Positions 42,342 to 51,724 of a stretch of DNA of 64,000 nt are shown piece by piece. The stretch is from JANXQG01 sp963824275 (GTDB lineage: Bacteria > Planctomycetota > Planctomycetia > Pirellulales > Thermoguttaceae). Each line of letters begins with the position of its first letter. The first letter of the stretch is position 1. The translations under genes and the position numbers were made by a program. The stretch lies in contig CAWGOT010000008.1 of NCBI GenBank assembly GCA_963824275.1, positions 310,001 through 374,000 on the forward strand, given 5' to 3'. Below the pieces are notes generated by a model. That model was not told the DNA's origin and did not search any database. It was given only the letters and a program-made list of their open reading frames with translations.

Positions 42342-43531
42342 ATGAAGGCGAGAATTTGTTTGCTTCTGGTTTGCGGTCGCAGCGTTCTGCTGCTGGGGGC
42401 GTTTTGTGAAAACCGCGGCTCGTTGCAGGCGGCCGAGCCAAGCGCCGTGCCGGTCAGCCGGCCCGTGGCCCGCGAGGTGACGGATTACGTCGATTTCACC
42501 GCTCGGACGGAGGCGGTCTCCTCGGTCAACGTGGTCGCGCGGGTCACCGGCTATATGGTTACGCGCCGTTCAAAGAGGGCTCGGAGGTCAAGGCCGGCGA
42601 GCTGCTTTTCGAGATCGATCCCCGGCCCTACCAGGCCGAATACGATCAGGCCTTGGCCCATGTGGACCTGTCTAAGGCCCAAATCAAGCTTTCCCAGGCG
42701 GCGCTGGCGCGAGACGAGCAAGTGGCACGGACCACGCCCGGGGCGGTCAGTCCGCAGCAACTCGATCAGGACCACGCCGCCGTCGAGCAGGCCGAAGCCC
42801 AGGTCAAGGCGGCGCAGGCCGCCATGCAGCCCCGCAGGCTCGACCTGGATTTCTGCAAGGTGACCTCGCCCATCGACGGCCAGGCGGGCCGCTATTACCT
42901 CACGGTCGGCAACCTCGTAACCAAGGACCAGACCGTGTTGACCACCGTCGTTTCGCTCGATCCGATCTACGCCTACTTCGACGCCGACGAAGCGACCGCG
43001 CTGCGAATCCGGCGAGCCGCTAACGAGGGTCGGATCAAGCCCGATGGCGCGGGACATCTTCGAATCCTCATGGGATTACAGGGTGAGGAGGGTTTTCCCC
43101 ATAACGGGACTGTCGACTTCGTCAATAACCAGGTCAATCCTGCAACGGGCAGTCTTCTGGTCCGCGGGGTCTTCCCCAATCCCTTGCCGCCCGGCGGCTC
43201 CCGCATGTTGATACCAAAGCTGTTCACGCGGATCCGGCTGCCGATCGGACAACCGCATCCGGCCCTACTGGTCAGCGAGCGTGCCATCCTCTCGGACGGG
43301 GATCTGAAATTTGTTTACGTGGTCAATGCCCAGGGCCAGATCGAGCGGAAGCGGATCGAGACGGGGTCGCTGGAGAGCGACGGGCTGCGGGCCATTACGA
43401 AAGGACTGGACGCGAACGATGAGGTGGTGGTCGGCGGGCTACAGCATGTCGAGCCCGGCATGAGCGTTCAATCCCAGGTAGTCCCCATGCCCGTGCTTGA
43501 AGGGCGGAAGGGGGCCGACGGCAGCCGTTGA
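42342..43531 (+). CDS. RND-type efflux periplasmic adaptor (membrane fusion protein), frame error near 42563
   Basis: An N-terminal lipo- or secretory signal, then VSRPVAREVTDYVDFTARTEAV and NVVARVTGYM, the usual adaptor opening. After the break it continues APFKEGSEVKAGELLFEIDPRPYQAEYDQA, followed by a coiled-coil hairpin (ALAHVDLSKAQIKLSQAALARD), the barrel domain (SPIDGQAGRYYLTVGNLV) and the membrane-proximal domain. The break is repaired by restoring a GCGC unit in an ACGCGCC context. Adaptors bridge an inner-membrane RND pump to an outer-membrane channel; neither partner is encoded here. Confidence 0.88.
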
Positions 43532-43632
43532 CGTTACCGCGAATTGCCGGGGGCGGACATGGGGAGCCGCGTCCAATTTGTGATCGACGCCTTGAAGCGT
43601 CACGCTGGCGAACGGGAGATCGGAGGAAAGGG

Positions 43633-45154
43633 ATGAGGTTGTCGAGGAATCGCGGAATGCCGGTTGGCCTGATTGCCATTGCGCTGGCCCTGCTGACGCT
43701 TTCCAACGGCCGCGGGCAGGCTGCGGAGAAGAAACTACTCTGGCTGGCGGTAGGGAGTGCGGAGTTGACCGGGACCGCTGACACCCCTGGCTGAAATGCG
43801 ACGCAGCGAGGGGTTCGAGACCGTCGTCTCCAACAAACCCGTTGCAGAGGCCCTGGCGGCATCCCCGCACCGCCCCGATTTTCTGCTCTTGGTCGGCGAT
43901 GACGAGCCAGGGCAGGAAAAGTCGCCCTGGTACCTTCCCGCCAGGCGAAAGAAGCTCTACCGCTGGCGCAGCGTCCAGCCCGACGAGTTTCCCTCCGACG
44001 CGGCCTGGGGCGACCTCGGCGAGGGCGGCGTCCCCACGATCCCTGTGGGGCGGATTCCGGCGCGGACCCCTGCCCAGGTCGAGCTTGTGGTGCGGAAGAT
44101 CCTGGCCTTTGAGTCGCAACCGCCCTCGGCCGCCGATCTGCAAGCCGCGATCTGGCTCGGCTCGCCGGAATACAACGCGGCGATCAATGCGATGGCCTCC
44201 GGGCTCGGGTGTGAACCTGATCCAGACCAAAGGGCCGCCCTGGCTCCGCGCCTGGCTCGTCTCCGGGAGACCCGAACGACGCGTTTTGCGGCTGGCCTGC
44301 CGGATCAACCGGCGAGGTTCACGCGGCAGTTGAAGCAGGGCGGAATTGTCAGTGTGCTGATGGGGCACGCCGACGCCGATGGCTTCTACTCGATGCAGGC
44401 GGCCGACAAGCCGATCTTCTATTCGGCCGACGATGCCGCCCGGGAGCTCGGCAAAGGTCCTCCGGCGCCTCCGATGATCTTTTTCTCCTGCGAGTCGGGG
44501 AACTTCACGCGGCCGAGGCCTTGCCAGGCGAAAGTCCCTTCTGCTGCTGCCCGGCGGGCCGGTGGCCACCCTCGGAGCGACGACGGAGTCGCACCCCTTG
44601 ACCAATTATTTCTCCGGCGCGTGTCTGCTGGCGGCTCTCGGCGGCCGCGAGAAGCGGCTTGGCACGGTCTGGCTCGGTGCCCAGCGCCAGGCGAGCCACA
44701 CGCGAGACTTCCTCATGGAGATGATGCTTCGCGACGTGGAAGGGAGCTTGGAGAAGGAAATCAACGTGGAGAAACTGCGGCGCGATCAGGTCTTGATGTA
44801 CGCCCTTTTGGGCGATCCGGCCACCCGGCTGCGGTTGCCGGAGCCGCTTGAGGCAAGTGTGGAACGCACGGAGACCGGTTGGCGATGGCGAGCCAAGAGA
44901 CCGCCCGGCGCAACGCGACTCGAAGTCGGGTTTCGCGAAGCCCGGGAATTGCCCACGTCGCCGGGCAAGAAGCCGGCCAGCGCCAAAGAAGCGGACAAGG
45001 CGGCGGAGACGGCAAACGCCTGTTTCGCCTTCATCGCCGACCCTCACCGCCTGAGGGTGGACCGTGGGAAGGGATATGCGACCACGCCGGCTGGCTTCGC
45101 TTGATTGCCATCGGGCCAAAGACGCTGCACGTCGCCGTTCTGAAGCTCAAATGA
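43633..45154 (+). CDS. Exported peptidase C25 (gingipain-like) family protein with several frame errors
   Basis: Signal peptide (MPVGLIAIALALLTLSNGRGQAA), then, after a GCGC-type break near 43782, LTPLAEMRRSEGFETVVSNKP. Motifs typical of the C25 caspase-like fold follow: DFLLLVGDDEPGQ, VPTIPVGRIPARTPAQVELV, KILAFESQ. The catalytic His is in VSVLMGHADADGFYSM and the Cys in MIFFSCESGNF. The rest reads GPVATLGATTESHPLTNYF and LMYALLGDPATRLRLP. Further breaks lie near 44209, 44265, 44510 and 45080. Cleavage specificity cannot be told. It follows the efflux adaptor by 100 bp. Confidence 0.75.
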
Positions 45155-45782
45155 ACTCAGTGCGAACTCAGCGCGAACTCAGTACGAACTTCGCATGCCA
45201 TTTTGGACTTATCCAATTTTTTTTCCGAGACAGCGGAACTTATTGGCGTCTTGCGGGTTTCATACTTATCAAGGAACGACCGACCCTTGAGGTTTGGTTG
45301 CTAGGCTGGGCCCGAAGCGGGGTCCATCTGCTCAATCGCGGAACACCGAGCTTTACCCATAGACGCCTATCATTGTCGTGCTAGTGATGCATGGCGTGTT
45401 CCGTTGCTGCGCTGATCAAAATATTCTATTTGATATTTGATTTGTGCGGTCCCAGCGACCGCGATGCCCGAATTTCCCAAAAAAATTCCCCATCGCGCAA
45501 AGATTTTGTCGCTTCGTGAGTCTAAAGAAGTAGGGCCGCATTGCGCCAATGCCTGACGGCCAATTCACCGAATTCCCAAAACCTTTTCCGATCATGAAAC
45601 GAATGCGTGGCTCGTGCGTCTATAGGATATAGGAGCACCAGGCAATATCGGAGCCATCCCCCTTTTTCTTCCCATTCTAACGAAACGCAAACCAAACGCA
45701 CACGATATCCTAACATGTAACGAAACGTTCGCCCTAAGAACCGTGCCCAGACACGGTCACAACTTAAGCAGCAAGGTCGACC
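45155..45782. other. AT-richer intergenic region with a short CGAACTCAGTG repeat
   Basis: No gene supported. Immediately after the peptidase gene, a 12-bp unit of the form GCGAACTCAGTG occurs four times in tandem with small changes (45150-45190). The rest is noticeably AT-richer than the coding DNA around it and probably holds the promoter for the LEPR-XLL protein gene; I cannot define the elements. Confidence 0.45.
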
Positions 45783-47909
45783 ATGCGAAAGAACCGTAGC
45801 CTGTGGAACAAGTTCCTTTCCCGGATTGGGCCGCGGAAGCCCTGTGGCAAGCAGAAGGCCGGCCCAGGGCTGCCGACGCGGCGGTTGCGGCTGGAATCGT
45901 TGGAAGCGCGGCAACTCCTCTCCGCCACGCTGTACTGGGACCCCAACGGCTCCGCAGGGCTGGGCGGCGCGGGCACCTGGGACACGTCGTCGGCCAACTG
46001 GAGCCCTAGCCCCAGCGGCGGCGGCGCGATGCAGGCCTGGAGCAACGGCGACTCGGCCGTCCTCGCCGGCAGCGCCGCGGTCAACCTCGGCTCGGCCCCG
46101 ATCGAGGCCGCGTCGATCCAAATCGCCAAGGGCGCCACGCTGAATCTCAACGGCCAGAATCTGAACGTGGGCGGATTGACGGGAGGCGGCATCGTTACCA
46201 ACAACGCCAGCGGCAGCGGCGTTTCCCTGTTGACGCTCTTGCCGTCCGCCGCCGCATCCTTCTGCGGCACGATCGAAAACGGCACCTGGCAGGTTGAATT
46301 AGTGATGTCCGGCAGCGGCACGCAGACTCTCATGGGCAGCAATAGCTACACCGGCGGCACGGTGATTACGGCGGGCACGCTCGAAGCCGGCTCCGGGACT
46401 GCCCTGGGCGCCGCCAACGGCATTCTGACCGTCGACGGCGGCACGCTGAATCTTGACGGCTACAGCCTGGCCGTGGCCCAACTCACCAGCGGCGCAAACG
46501 ACCTGACAGGGCTCGTAACCAACACCAGTGCCGCGCCGGCCACGCTGAGCATTGGCGGGATTAACGCCTACGACGCCTTCTTCGGCGAGCTCCAGGACAA
46601 CGGCGTCGATCATCTGGGCATCACGGTGGATCCGCCCGTGGGCGGCCCGTACGAGTTTGCGCTGTACCTGTACGGCACGCAGAACAACTACTCTGGCCCG
46701 ACGACGATCAACGGCGGCAGCGGGCACTATTTCGCTGCCTTGCTCGGTTCCAACACCAATGCGCTCAGTCCCAACTCGCCCGTCACGGTCAATGGCGATA
46801 GTGTCCTCGACCTGAATGCCGCCAACACGACGATTCCGTCGCTGGCGGGCAGCGGCAGGGTGATGAGCAACGAGGCCGGCGTCCTTACCTTGACGATCGA
46901 CTGCACGACGAGCGCGACGTGCCCGGTGAATATTGACTGCACGATGATCTCGCCGCAGCAGGACGTGGCGCTGGACAAGGCCGGCGGCGGCACGCTGACG
47001 CTGACCGGAAAGAACACTTATGGCGGCGGCACCACAATCAGCGGCGGAAGCGTGATTGCCGGCAGCGCCTGGGCCCTGGGAAGCGGCGCCGGGCCCTTGA
47101 CGATCGACACGGCCTGCACGCTGGACCTGGACGGGCAGAGCCCGACCGTGGGCGAATTGCAGGGCGGCGGCACGATCACGGACAGCGCCGCCGGGTCGAG
47201 CGTTACCTTGACGGTCGACCAAGCGAGCGCGTCGAGCTTCAGCGGCACGATCCAGAATGGGAGTTCGAAGTTCGTTGCCGTGACGTCGTCCGGCAGCGGC
47301 GTGCTGACGCTCAGCGGCACCAACAAATGCACGGGGCCGATCGCGGTGAGCGGCGGCCAACTGGCACTCGGCGCGGGCGGCGCCCTGGGCAATGCGGCCA
47401 TCTCGGTGGCCCGTGCTGCGACCTTCGCGGCAAGCCCGAACGGCGGCACGGTGAGTGCGGGAACCACGGGCCCCGGAACGGCCGGCGCTACGCTGACGCT
47501 GCCCATGGGTTCGCTCCTCGACGTGAGCAGCGTGGGCTCCTTCAAGCTCCAGCAGGAAACGGGTTTCTTGGGCCCGGCCCTGACGCTCAGCGGGGGCACG
47601 CTCGTCTTCGCGCTCTCGAGCGCGGGCACGGGCCAGATGGACGTCAGTTCGGCCGCCTCTACGTCCGGCACGAACATCATCGGCATCCAGCCGTTGGGCG
47701 CGAGCCTGACGACGAGCACCTATACCCTGATCACCGCGAAGGGCGGGCTGACGGGCACGTTCGAGTTCGCCAACGGCACGGCGAACCAGGCCCTCACGGT
47801 CGGCGGCGTTGCTTATGTGCTGACCTTGGGCAACTCGGCCACGGCGGAGACGGTCACTGTGGCGATTGCCGCGGTCATGACCCAGAGACCGTCCGGACGG
47901 ACGGGTTAA
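45783..47909 (+). CDS. LEPR-XLL domain surface protein with autotransporter-associated repeats
   Basis: 708 residues, frame intact. A basic N-terminus (MRKNRSLWNKFLSRIGPRK) is followed by LRLESLEARQLLSAT, the planctomycete LEPR-XLL motif that marks large exported surface proteins. The rest is beta-helix-forming repeats: WDTSSANWSPS, GGGTLTLTGKNTYGGGTTISGG, SGSGVLTLSGTNKCTGPIAVSGG, and an ending like PEP-CTERM/autotransporter-associated strands (YTLITAKGGLTGTFEFANG). It is likely displayed on the cell surface. No enzyme domain is visible. It resembles part of the giant gene at the window start but is much shorter. Confidence 0.85.
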   Translation: MRKNRSLWNKFLSRIGPRKPCGKQKAGPGLPTRRLRLESLEARQLLSATLYWDPNGSAGLGGAGTWDTSSANWSPSPSGGGAMQAWSNGDSAVLAGSAAVNLGSAPIEAASIQIAKGATLNLNGQNLNVGGLTGGGIVTNNASGSGVSLLTLLPSAAASFCGTIENGTWQVELVMSGSGTQTLMGSNSYTGGTVITAGTLEAGSGTALGAANGILTVDGGTLNLDGYSLAVAQLTSGANDLTGLVTNTSAAPATLSIGGINAYDAFFGELQDNGVDHLGITVDPPVGGPYEFALYLYGTQNNYSGPTTINGGSGHYFAALLGSNTNALSPNSPVTVNGDSVLDLNAANTTIPSLAGSGRVMSNEAGVLTLTIDCTTSATCPVNIDCTMISPQQDVALDKAGGGTLTLTGKNTYGGGTTISGGSVIAGSAWALGSGAGPLTIDTACTLDLDGQSPTVGELQGGGTITDSAAGSSVTLTVDQASASSFSGTIQNGSSKFVAVTSSGSGVLTLSGTNKCTGPIAVSGGQLALGAGGALGNAAISVARAATFAASPNGGTVSAGTTGPGTAGATLTLPMGSLLDVSSVGSFKLQQETGFLGPALTLSGGTLVFALSSAGTGQMDVSSAASTSGTNIIGIQPLGASLTTSTYTLITAKGGLTGTFEFANGTANQALTVGGVAYVLTLGNSATAETVTVAIAAVMTQRPSGRTG

Positions 47910-47987
47910 CGCGGGTGGAGCTAGCGATTGCTCGCCTCGCGCTGCGTCGCGATTGACCGAGCTGCCGGAATACGGTACGATAAATGT

Positions 47988-48233
47988 ATGAATACGATAA
48001 CCGTCGATGTACCTGATCCTGTGTACCGCGATTTTCAGGATTACGCCAAGCGGGTCGATCGGCCTGCGGTCGAGTTGTTTCGAGAGGCAATGGAACTGTA
48101 TCGCGAACAGAAGATTGTGCCCAAGCGCACGAGCCTTTTGGATATGCCGACTGTGTCCGTTGGAGCGATATTAAAGCCGCTTGGGCCGGACGACGACTTG
48201 CTGGGAGAAATGCTCCAGGGGAGATTTGAGTGA
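47988..48233 (+). CDS. VapB-like antitoxin
   Basis: 81 residues. MNTITVDVPDPVYRDFQDYAKRVDRPAVELFREAMELY has the strand-helix-helix shape of a ribbon-helix-helix DNA-binding antitoxin, and the C-terminal part (LLGEMLQGRFE) is a typical short toxin-binding tail. The stop overlaps the GTG start of a PIN-domain gene (GTGA), the usual antitoxin-toxin arrangement. It would repress its own operon and neutralise the PIN toxin, but the toxin gene appears damaged. Confidence 0.7.
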   Translation: MNTITVDVPDPVYRDFQDYAKRVDRPAVELFREAMELYREQKIVPKRTSLLDMPTVSVGAILKPLGPDDDLLGEMLQGRFE

Positions 48234-48462
48234 GCATAGGAATTGACACCTCGTGGTTCATCGAAGTGTCGCTTGCCGAGCACCCCCGGTATGCCGCCGC
48301 ACGTTCCACGTTGAAGCGAATCGAGGAGGAGGCAGAGACGTTAGCCCTGGAGCCGTCACGATGCAGGTCGATGCCGAGCGATCCGCAGTTGCGCCGGAGA
48401 GCGAAGGGACGCCGATCTGGTCATTAGCGACTATTCTTCGCTCGAGAAGTGATAGCCTCTTG
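48230..48462 (+). pseudogene. PIN-domain toxin (VapC-like) remnant with an internal deletion
   Basis: The N-terminus IGIDTSWFIEVSLAEHPRYAAARSTLKRI is a PIN-domain opening with the first catalytic Asp. After about 45 codons the frame loses sense. In another frame at 48407-48460 the sequence reads ADLVISDYSSLEK then stop, resembling the end of a PIN protein. The middle of the usual 130-140 residue protein, with the other acidic residues, is missing, so an RNase activity is unlikely. The minus-strand gene downstream overlaps this end. Confidence 0.6.
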
Positions 48463-49680
48463 CTGCTCCCTGGCCCGCTCCCTGCCCGCAGCGAGAAAAC
48501 GACCCAAGCCAAGCTGCTCGATCGTCTTTTGCTGCGCGGCAGTATCCGCCTTGTCGGGCGCTTGATTTGCCAGGGCAAGCAGCGTGCGTTCCACGGCGGG
48601 AGACAGGACCTCGACGCGGGCCACGAACACGCGCTCGGTGATCGAGGGGGCCGGCGTGACCACCAGCGGCAAGGCGCGATCCACCCAACGTCTGGGCAGC
48701 ACGTAGAGCACCCTGGTCCCCGTCTCATTGAACCAGGTGTCGCGCCAAGTGTGGACCATCGCCGCCGCCTCCGACTGCGATAGCCCTGCCTTGGCGAGGA
48801 CCCGGAGAAAACTCCTCTGCAACTCATCGGCCACCGTGGCAAGGTTCGACGGGCTGCCGGCCGGCGGCAGGGCCGGTATCTCGGCATAGGCTTCGATGGG
48901 CGTGTTCGCAGAATGAGACGAGCCATCAAGCGAGGGCAGCTTCTTCCATGCCGCATGTTGGCCCTCAACCCGCACCACCCACAGGTCCGGGTAGGCGTCA
49001 GGTGGAGTGCCGGTGCTCAAATGGACCAGGGTTTCGCTGGGGCGGGAAACGCAGAGCGGAGTCTCTCGATCGCCTGCGCCCCGGTAGAAGAGGAACTTCT
49101 CCACTTCCGGCCTGCCTTGGATGCCGTCGCTCGTCGCCTGCGCGAGTTCCGTATCCGAAAGGTCGCGGCGGACGAGCCACGCCTCGGGCACCTCGCGGGC
49201 ATGGGCGTAGTGCGGCCCGCGGTTTCCGACTTGCGGGATCAGTTCTTTTTCCCTTGAATTGGGCGGCAGCAGGCCGATTGTCCAGTCGTAGGTCGCGTTT
49301 GTTTCGTCCAGCGCGCGAAGATGGAACGAGGGCGTCTGCGGAAACGATTCGGTCAGAACGCCGTCTTCGAACCGCACCTGGACCTTGGCCATAACAGGCT
49401 TTTCCGCATAGAAATAAAGCACCGGCGTCTCCATCCGCGTGACGTAGGGCTCGCTGCCCTTGGTGAAGCGCGGGTTCATGGCCACGAACTCCGGCAGTTC
49501 GGCAGGGCCTTGCAGGTCGGTGGTCCACCATTTGACCTGGCGTCCGTCGCTGCCGGCGACGCTGGTCATGGTGCCCCATTCGTGAACGGCCGCGATCGGC
49601 GAAGGCCCGGTTTCGGTGGCGGACAGCATTCCACTGCCCAGAAGCAACAGCGCGGATAGGAGAGGACAAAGCGTTTTCAT
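48424..49680 (-). CDS. Exported conserved hypothetical protein
   Basis: About 418 residues from the ATG at 49680, with signal peptide MKTLCPLLSALLLLGSGMLSA. Motifs include AVHEWGTMTSVAGSDG, NPRFTKGSEPYVTRMETPVLYFYAEKP and KVQVRFEDGVLTESFPQTP, later WFNETGTRVLYVLPRRWVD. I know this HEWG-T motif from a family of uncharacterised secreted proteins in Planctomycetes, Acidobacteria and relatives; no function is assigned. The frame is intact. The longer frame beginning at 49737 would lack a proper signal, so the shorter start is preferred. Confidence 0.78.
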   Translation of the reverse strand: MKTLCPLLSALLLLGSGMLSATETGPSPIAAVHEWGTMTSVAGSDGRQVKWWTTDLQGPAELPEFVAMNPRFTKGSEPYVTRMETPVLYFYAEKPVMAKVQVRFEDGVLTESFPQTPSFHLRALDETNATYDWTIGLLPPNSREKELIPQVGNRGPHYAHAREVPEAWLVRRDLSDTELAQATSDGIQGRPEVEKFLFYRGAGDRETPLCVSRPSETLVHLSTGTPPDAYPDLWVVRVEGQHAAWKKLPSLDGSSHSANTPIEAYAEIPALPPAGSPSNLATVADELQRSFLRVLAKAGLSQSEAAAMVHTWRDTWFNETGTRVLYVLPRRWVDRALPLVVTPAPSITERVFVARVEVLSPAVERTLLALANQAPDKADTAAQQKTIEQLGLGRFLAAGRERAREQQEAITSRAKNSR

Positions 49681-49767
49681 GCCCGACGTCCTGTATCGAG
49701 TTCTGCACGTGGACGGAACCTGCCCCAACATCTGCAATTATAGGACCCGTCAAGGAAAGGACCAGCC

Positions 49768-51101
49768 TCAATCCCGCGCGGCGATTTCTTCGTCGCTCTC
49801 CTGGCGGATTTTCGCCACGTCGGCCGGTCGCAAGCCGGAGAGCGAGCCGATCGAGAGGATCTGCGGCCAGAGGGCGGCGGATCCCAGCACGACGAGAATC
49901 GCGCCCACTCCCCCGCCGACAATCGACGGCACCAGTCCAAAGCAGTAGGCCGCAAGGCCGGACTCCACGCCGCCGAGCTCATTGGAGGCGACGATGAAGA
50001 CATTGCCCACGGCAGTCATGCGCCCCCGCATTTCGTCGGGCGTGAGCAACTGGATGAGCGTGTGGCGGACCACGACGCTGATGTTGTCCAAGGCCCCGAT
50101 CAGGAACATGGCAGCCAGCGCAAGCCAGAGATAGGGCGACAGCCCCAGGCAAACGGTCGCGGCGCCAAAGCCGGCGACGGCCCAGAGCATGGTTCGCCCG
50201 GCACGCCGGAAGGGCGGCAAATGGGCCAGCATCACGGCCATGCAGATCGCCCCGGCAGCCTCGGCCGAGCGCAAGTAGCCGACGACGGCCCCGATCTTCT
50301 CCTCGGGAAAGTGCAAGACCTTGTCGGCATAAGCGGGCAGCACGAAACCGGCCCCGCCCAAGAGCACCGCAAACAAGTCAAGCGAAATCGTGGCCAGGAT
50401 CGGCTTCTGACTCCAAACGAAACGGATGCCCGCCACAAGCGTTTCCAGCGAAATCGACGATTGCTGCCGCTCCGGCCGAGCGGTGCGCAGGAGCAGCGTG
50501 CCGGCCAGCCCGAAGAAGCGAAAGAGGACGACGAAGGCCAGCGCCACCGGCACGCCTTGACGAATCGAGATCGAGAGCAAGAACCCGCCCACCGCCGGAC
50601 CGAGCATCGTGGAAATCTGGTACACCGTGCTGTTCCAGGTCACGGCGCTGGCGAACTGCTCCGGCGGCACGATCCACGGCAAGAGGGCCGAGCGCGACGG
50701 TGCGCCGAGGGTCTGGCCTACGCCATTGACGACCAGCAACAGGTAGATCCACGGGGCCGACGCGTGCCAGTAGCATGCCACGCCCAGGGCGGCGGCGTTG
50801 GCCATCGTCAAGCAGAGCATCGAGGCCAACACCCCGCGACGATCGAAACGGTCGGCCAACTGCCCGCCGGCGATGGCCAGGAGCATCGCCGGCAAGGCCA
50901 TGGCCAGCCCCTGCCACCCCAGGGCCAGGACGTTTTGTTGGGGCCGTAAAGGTAGATTCCCACCGCCAGGAACTCGATCTGGCGGGCCATGGTCATGGCG
51001 AACCAGCTCACGGCATACAGGCAAAATTCGCGCTGGCGCCACGGCGCGTAGGGATCGGGCCGTGGGGCACTGGGAGTTGAGGGAGGTTCGATGTCAGCCA
51101 T
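49768..51101 (-). CDS. Major facilitator superfamily transporter (frame error near 50945)
   Basis: The N-terminus MADIEPPSTPSAPRPDPYAP then REFCLYAVSWFAMTMARQIEFLAVGIYLY is in one frame. After a probable lost C in a CCCC run the protein goes on as NVLALGWQGLAMALPAMLLAIAGG and LADRFDRRGVLASML, the MFS loop 2-3 motif. About twelve helices follow, ending IRQESDEEIAARD. It belongs to the group that includes EntS-like and macrolide exporters (MFS_3). The substrate is unknown. The start at 51101 lies on the strand opposite the Nudix gene, leaving about 115 bp for divergent promoters. Confidence 0.85.
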
Positions 51102-51215
51102 TCGCGCCGGGAAGTGGTTTTTGACGTTGGGAACGTATAAGCCTACCCGAAAGCCGGCGGCGAAAAAACCCCGCCGGGGGTTGTGCGGACGATTTCCTTC
51201 GCTACCATTCTCTTC

Positions 51216-51644
51216 ATGGAGAAGATCCCCGAAACTCCCGGCCGCCGCGGCGCGGTGGCAATCGTCATGCAGGAAGGCCGCATGCTGGCAATCCGCCGCT
51301 CGCGGCACGTGATCGCCCCGCTGACCTATTGTTTTCCCGGCGGCGGCATCGAGGAGGGCGAAACGGAAGAGGCCGCAGTCGTCCGCGAGGTCTATGAGGA
51401 AATCGGCATTCCGATCCGTCCGGTGCGGCGGCTTTGGGAATGTGTGACCGCCTGGAAGGTCCATCTTGCCTGGTGGCTTGCCGAAATGGACCCGACGGCG
51501 GTTCCAGTAGTGAACCCCCGCGAGGTCGAGTCGATCCACTGGTTCACGCCGGGGGAAATGGCCGGACTACGCGAGCTTTTGGACAGCAACCGGGAGTTCC
51601 TCGACCTGATCGAAAAGGGCGAAATCCGTTTGACGGACTCATGA
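51216..51644 (+). CDS. Nudix hydrolase
   Basis: 142 residues. The Nudix box at residues 43-65 is complete: GGIEEGETEEAAVVREVYEEIG fits GX5EX7REUXEEXGU. The N-terminal beta strands read RGAVAIVMQEGRMLAIRRSRH. The family cleaves nucleoside diphosphates linked to another group; the substrate cannot be told from sequence. ATG 51216 is chosen because the upstream in-frame extension (from 51183) looks non-coding. It stands alone, divergent from the MFS gene. Confidence 0.9.
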   Translation: MEKIPETPGRRGAVAIVMQEGRMLAIRRSRHVIAPLTYCFPGGGIEEGETEEAAVVREVYEEIGIPIRPVRRLWECVTAWKVHLAWWLAEMDPTAVPVVNPREVESIHWFTPGEMAGLRELLDSNREFLDLIEKGEIRLTDS

Positions 51645-51724
51645 TCGCCGCACTCCAAAGCCGTGAGGCAACGGGAAACCCGTTGCCTCACGTGATCCAC
51701 TCCGTTTTTCGTCAGCGCCGCGGC

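Noticed and set aside
45150..45190. Possible CRISPR-like short repeats
   Set aside because: Only four adjacent units of about 12 bp without spacers; a simple tandem repeat.
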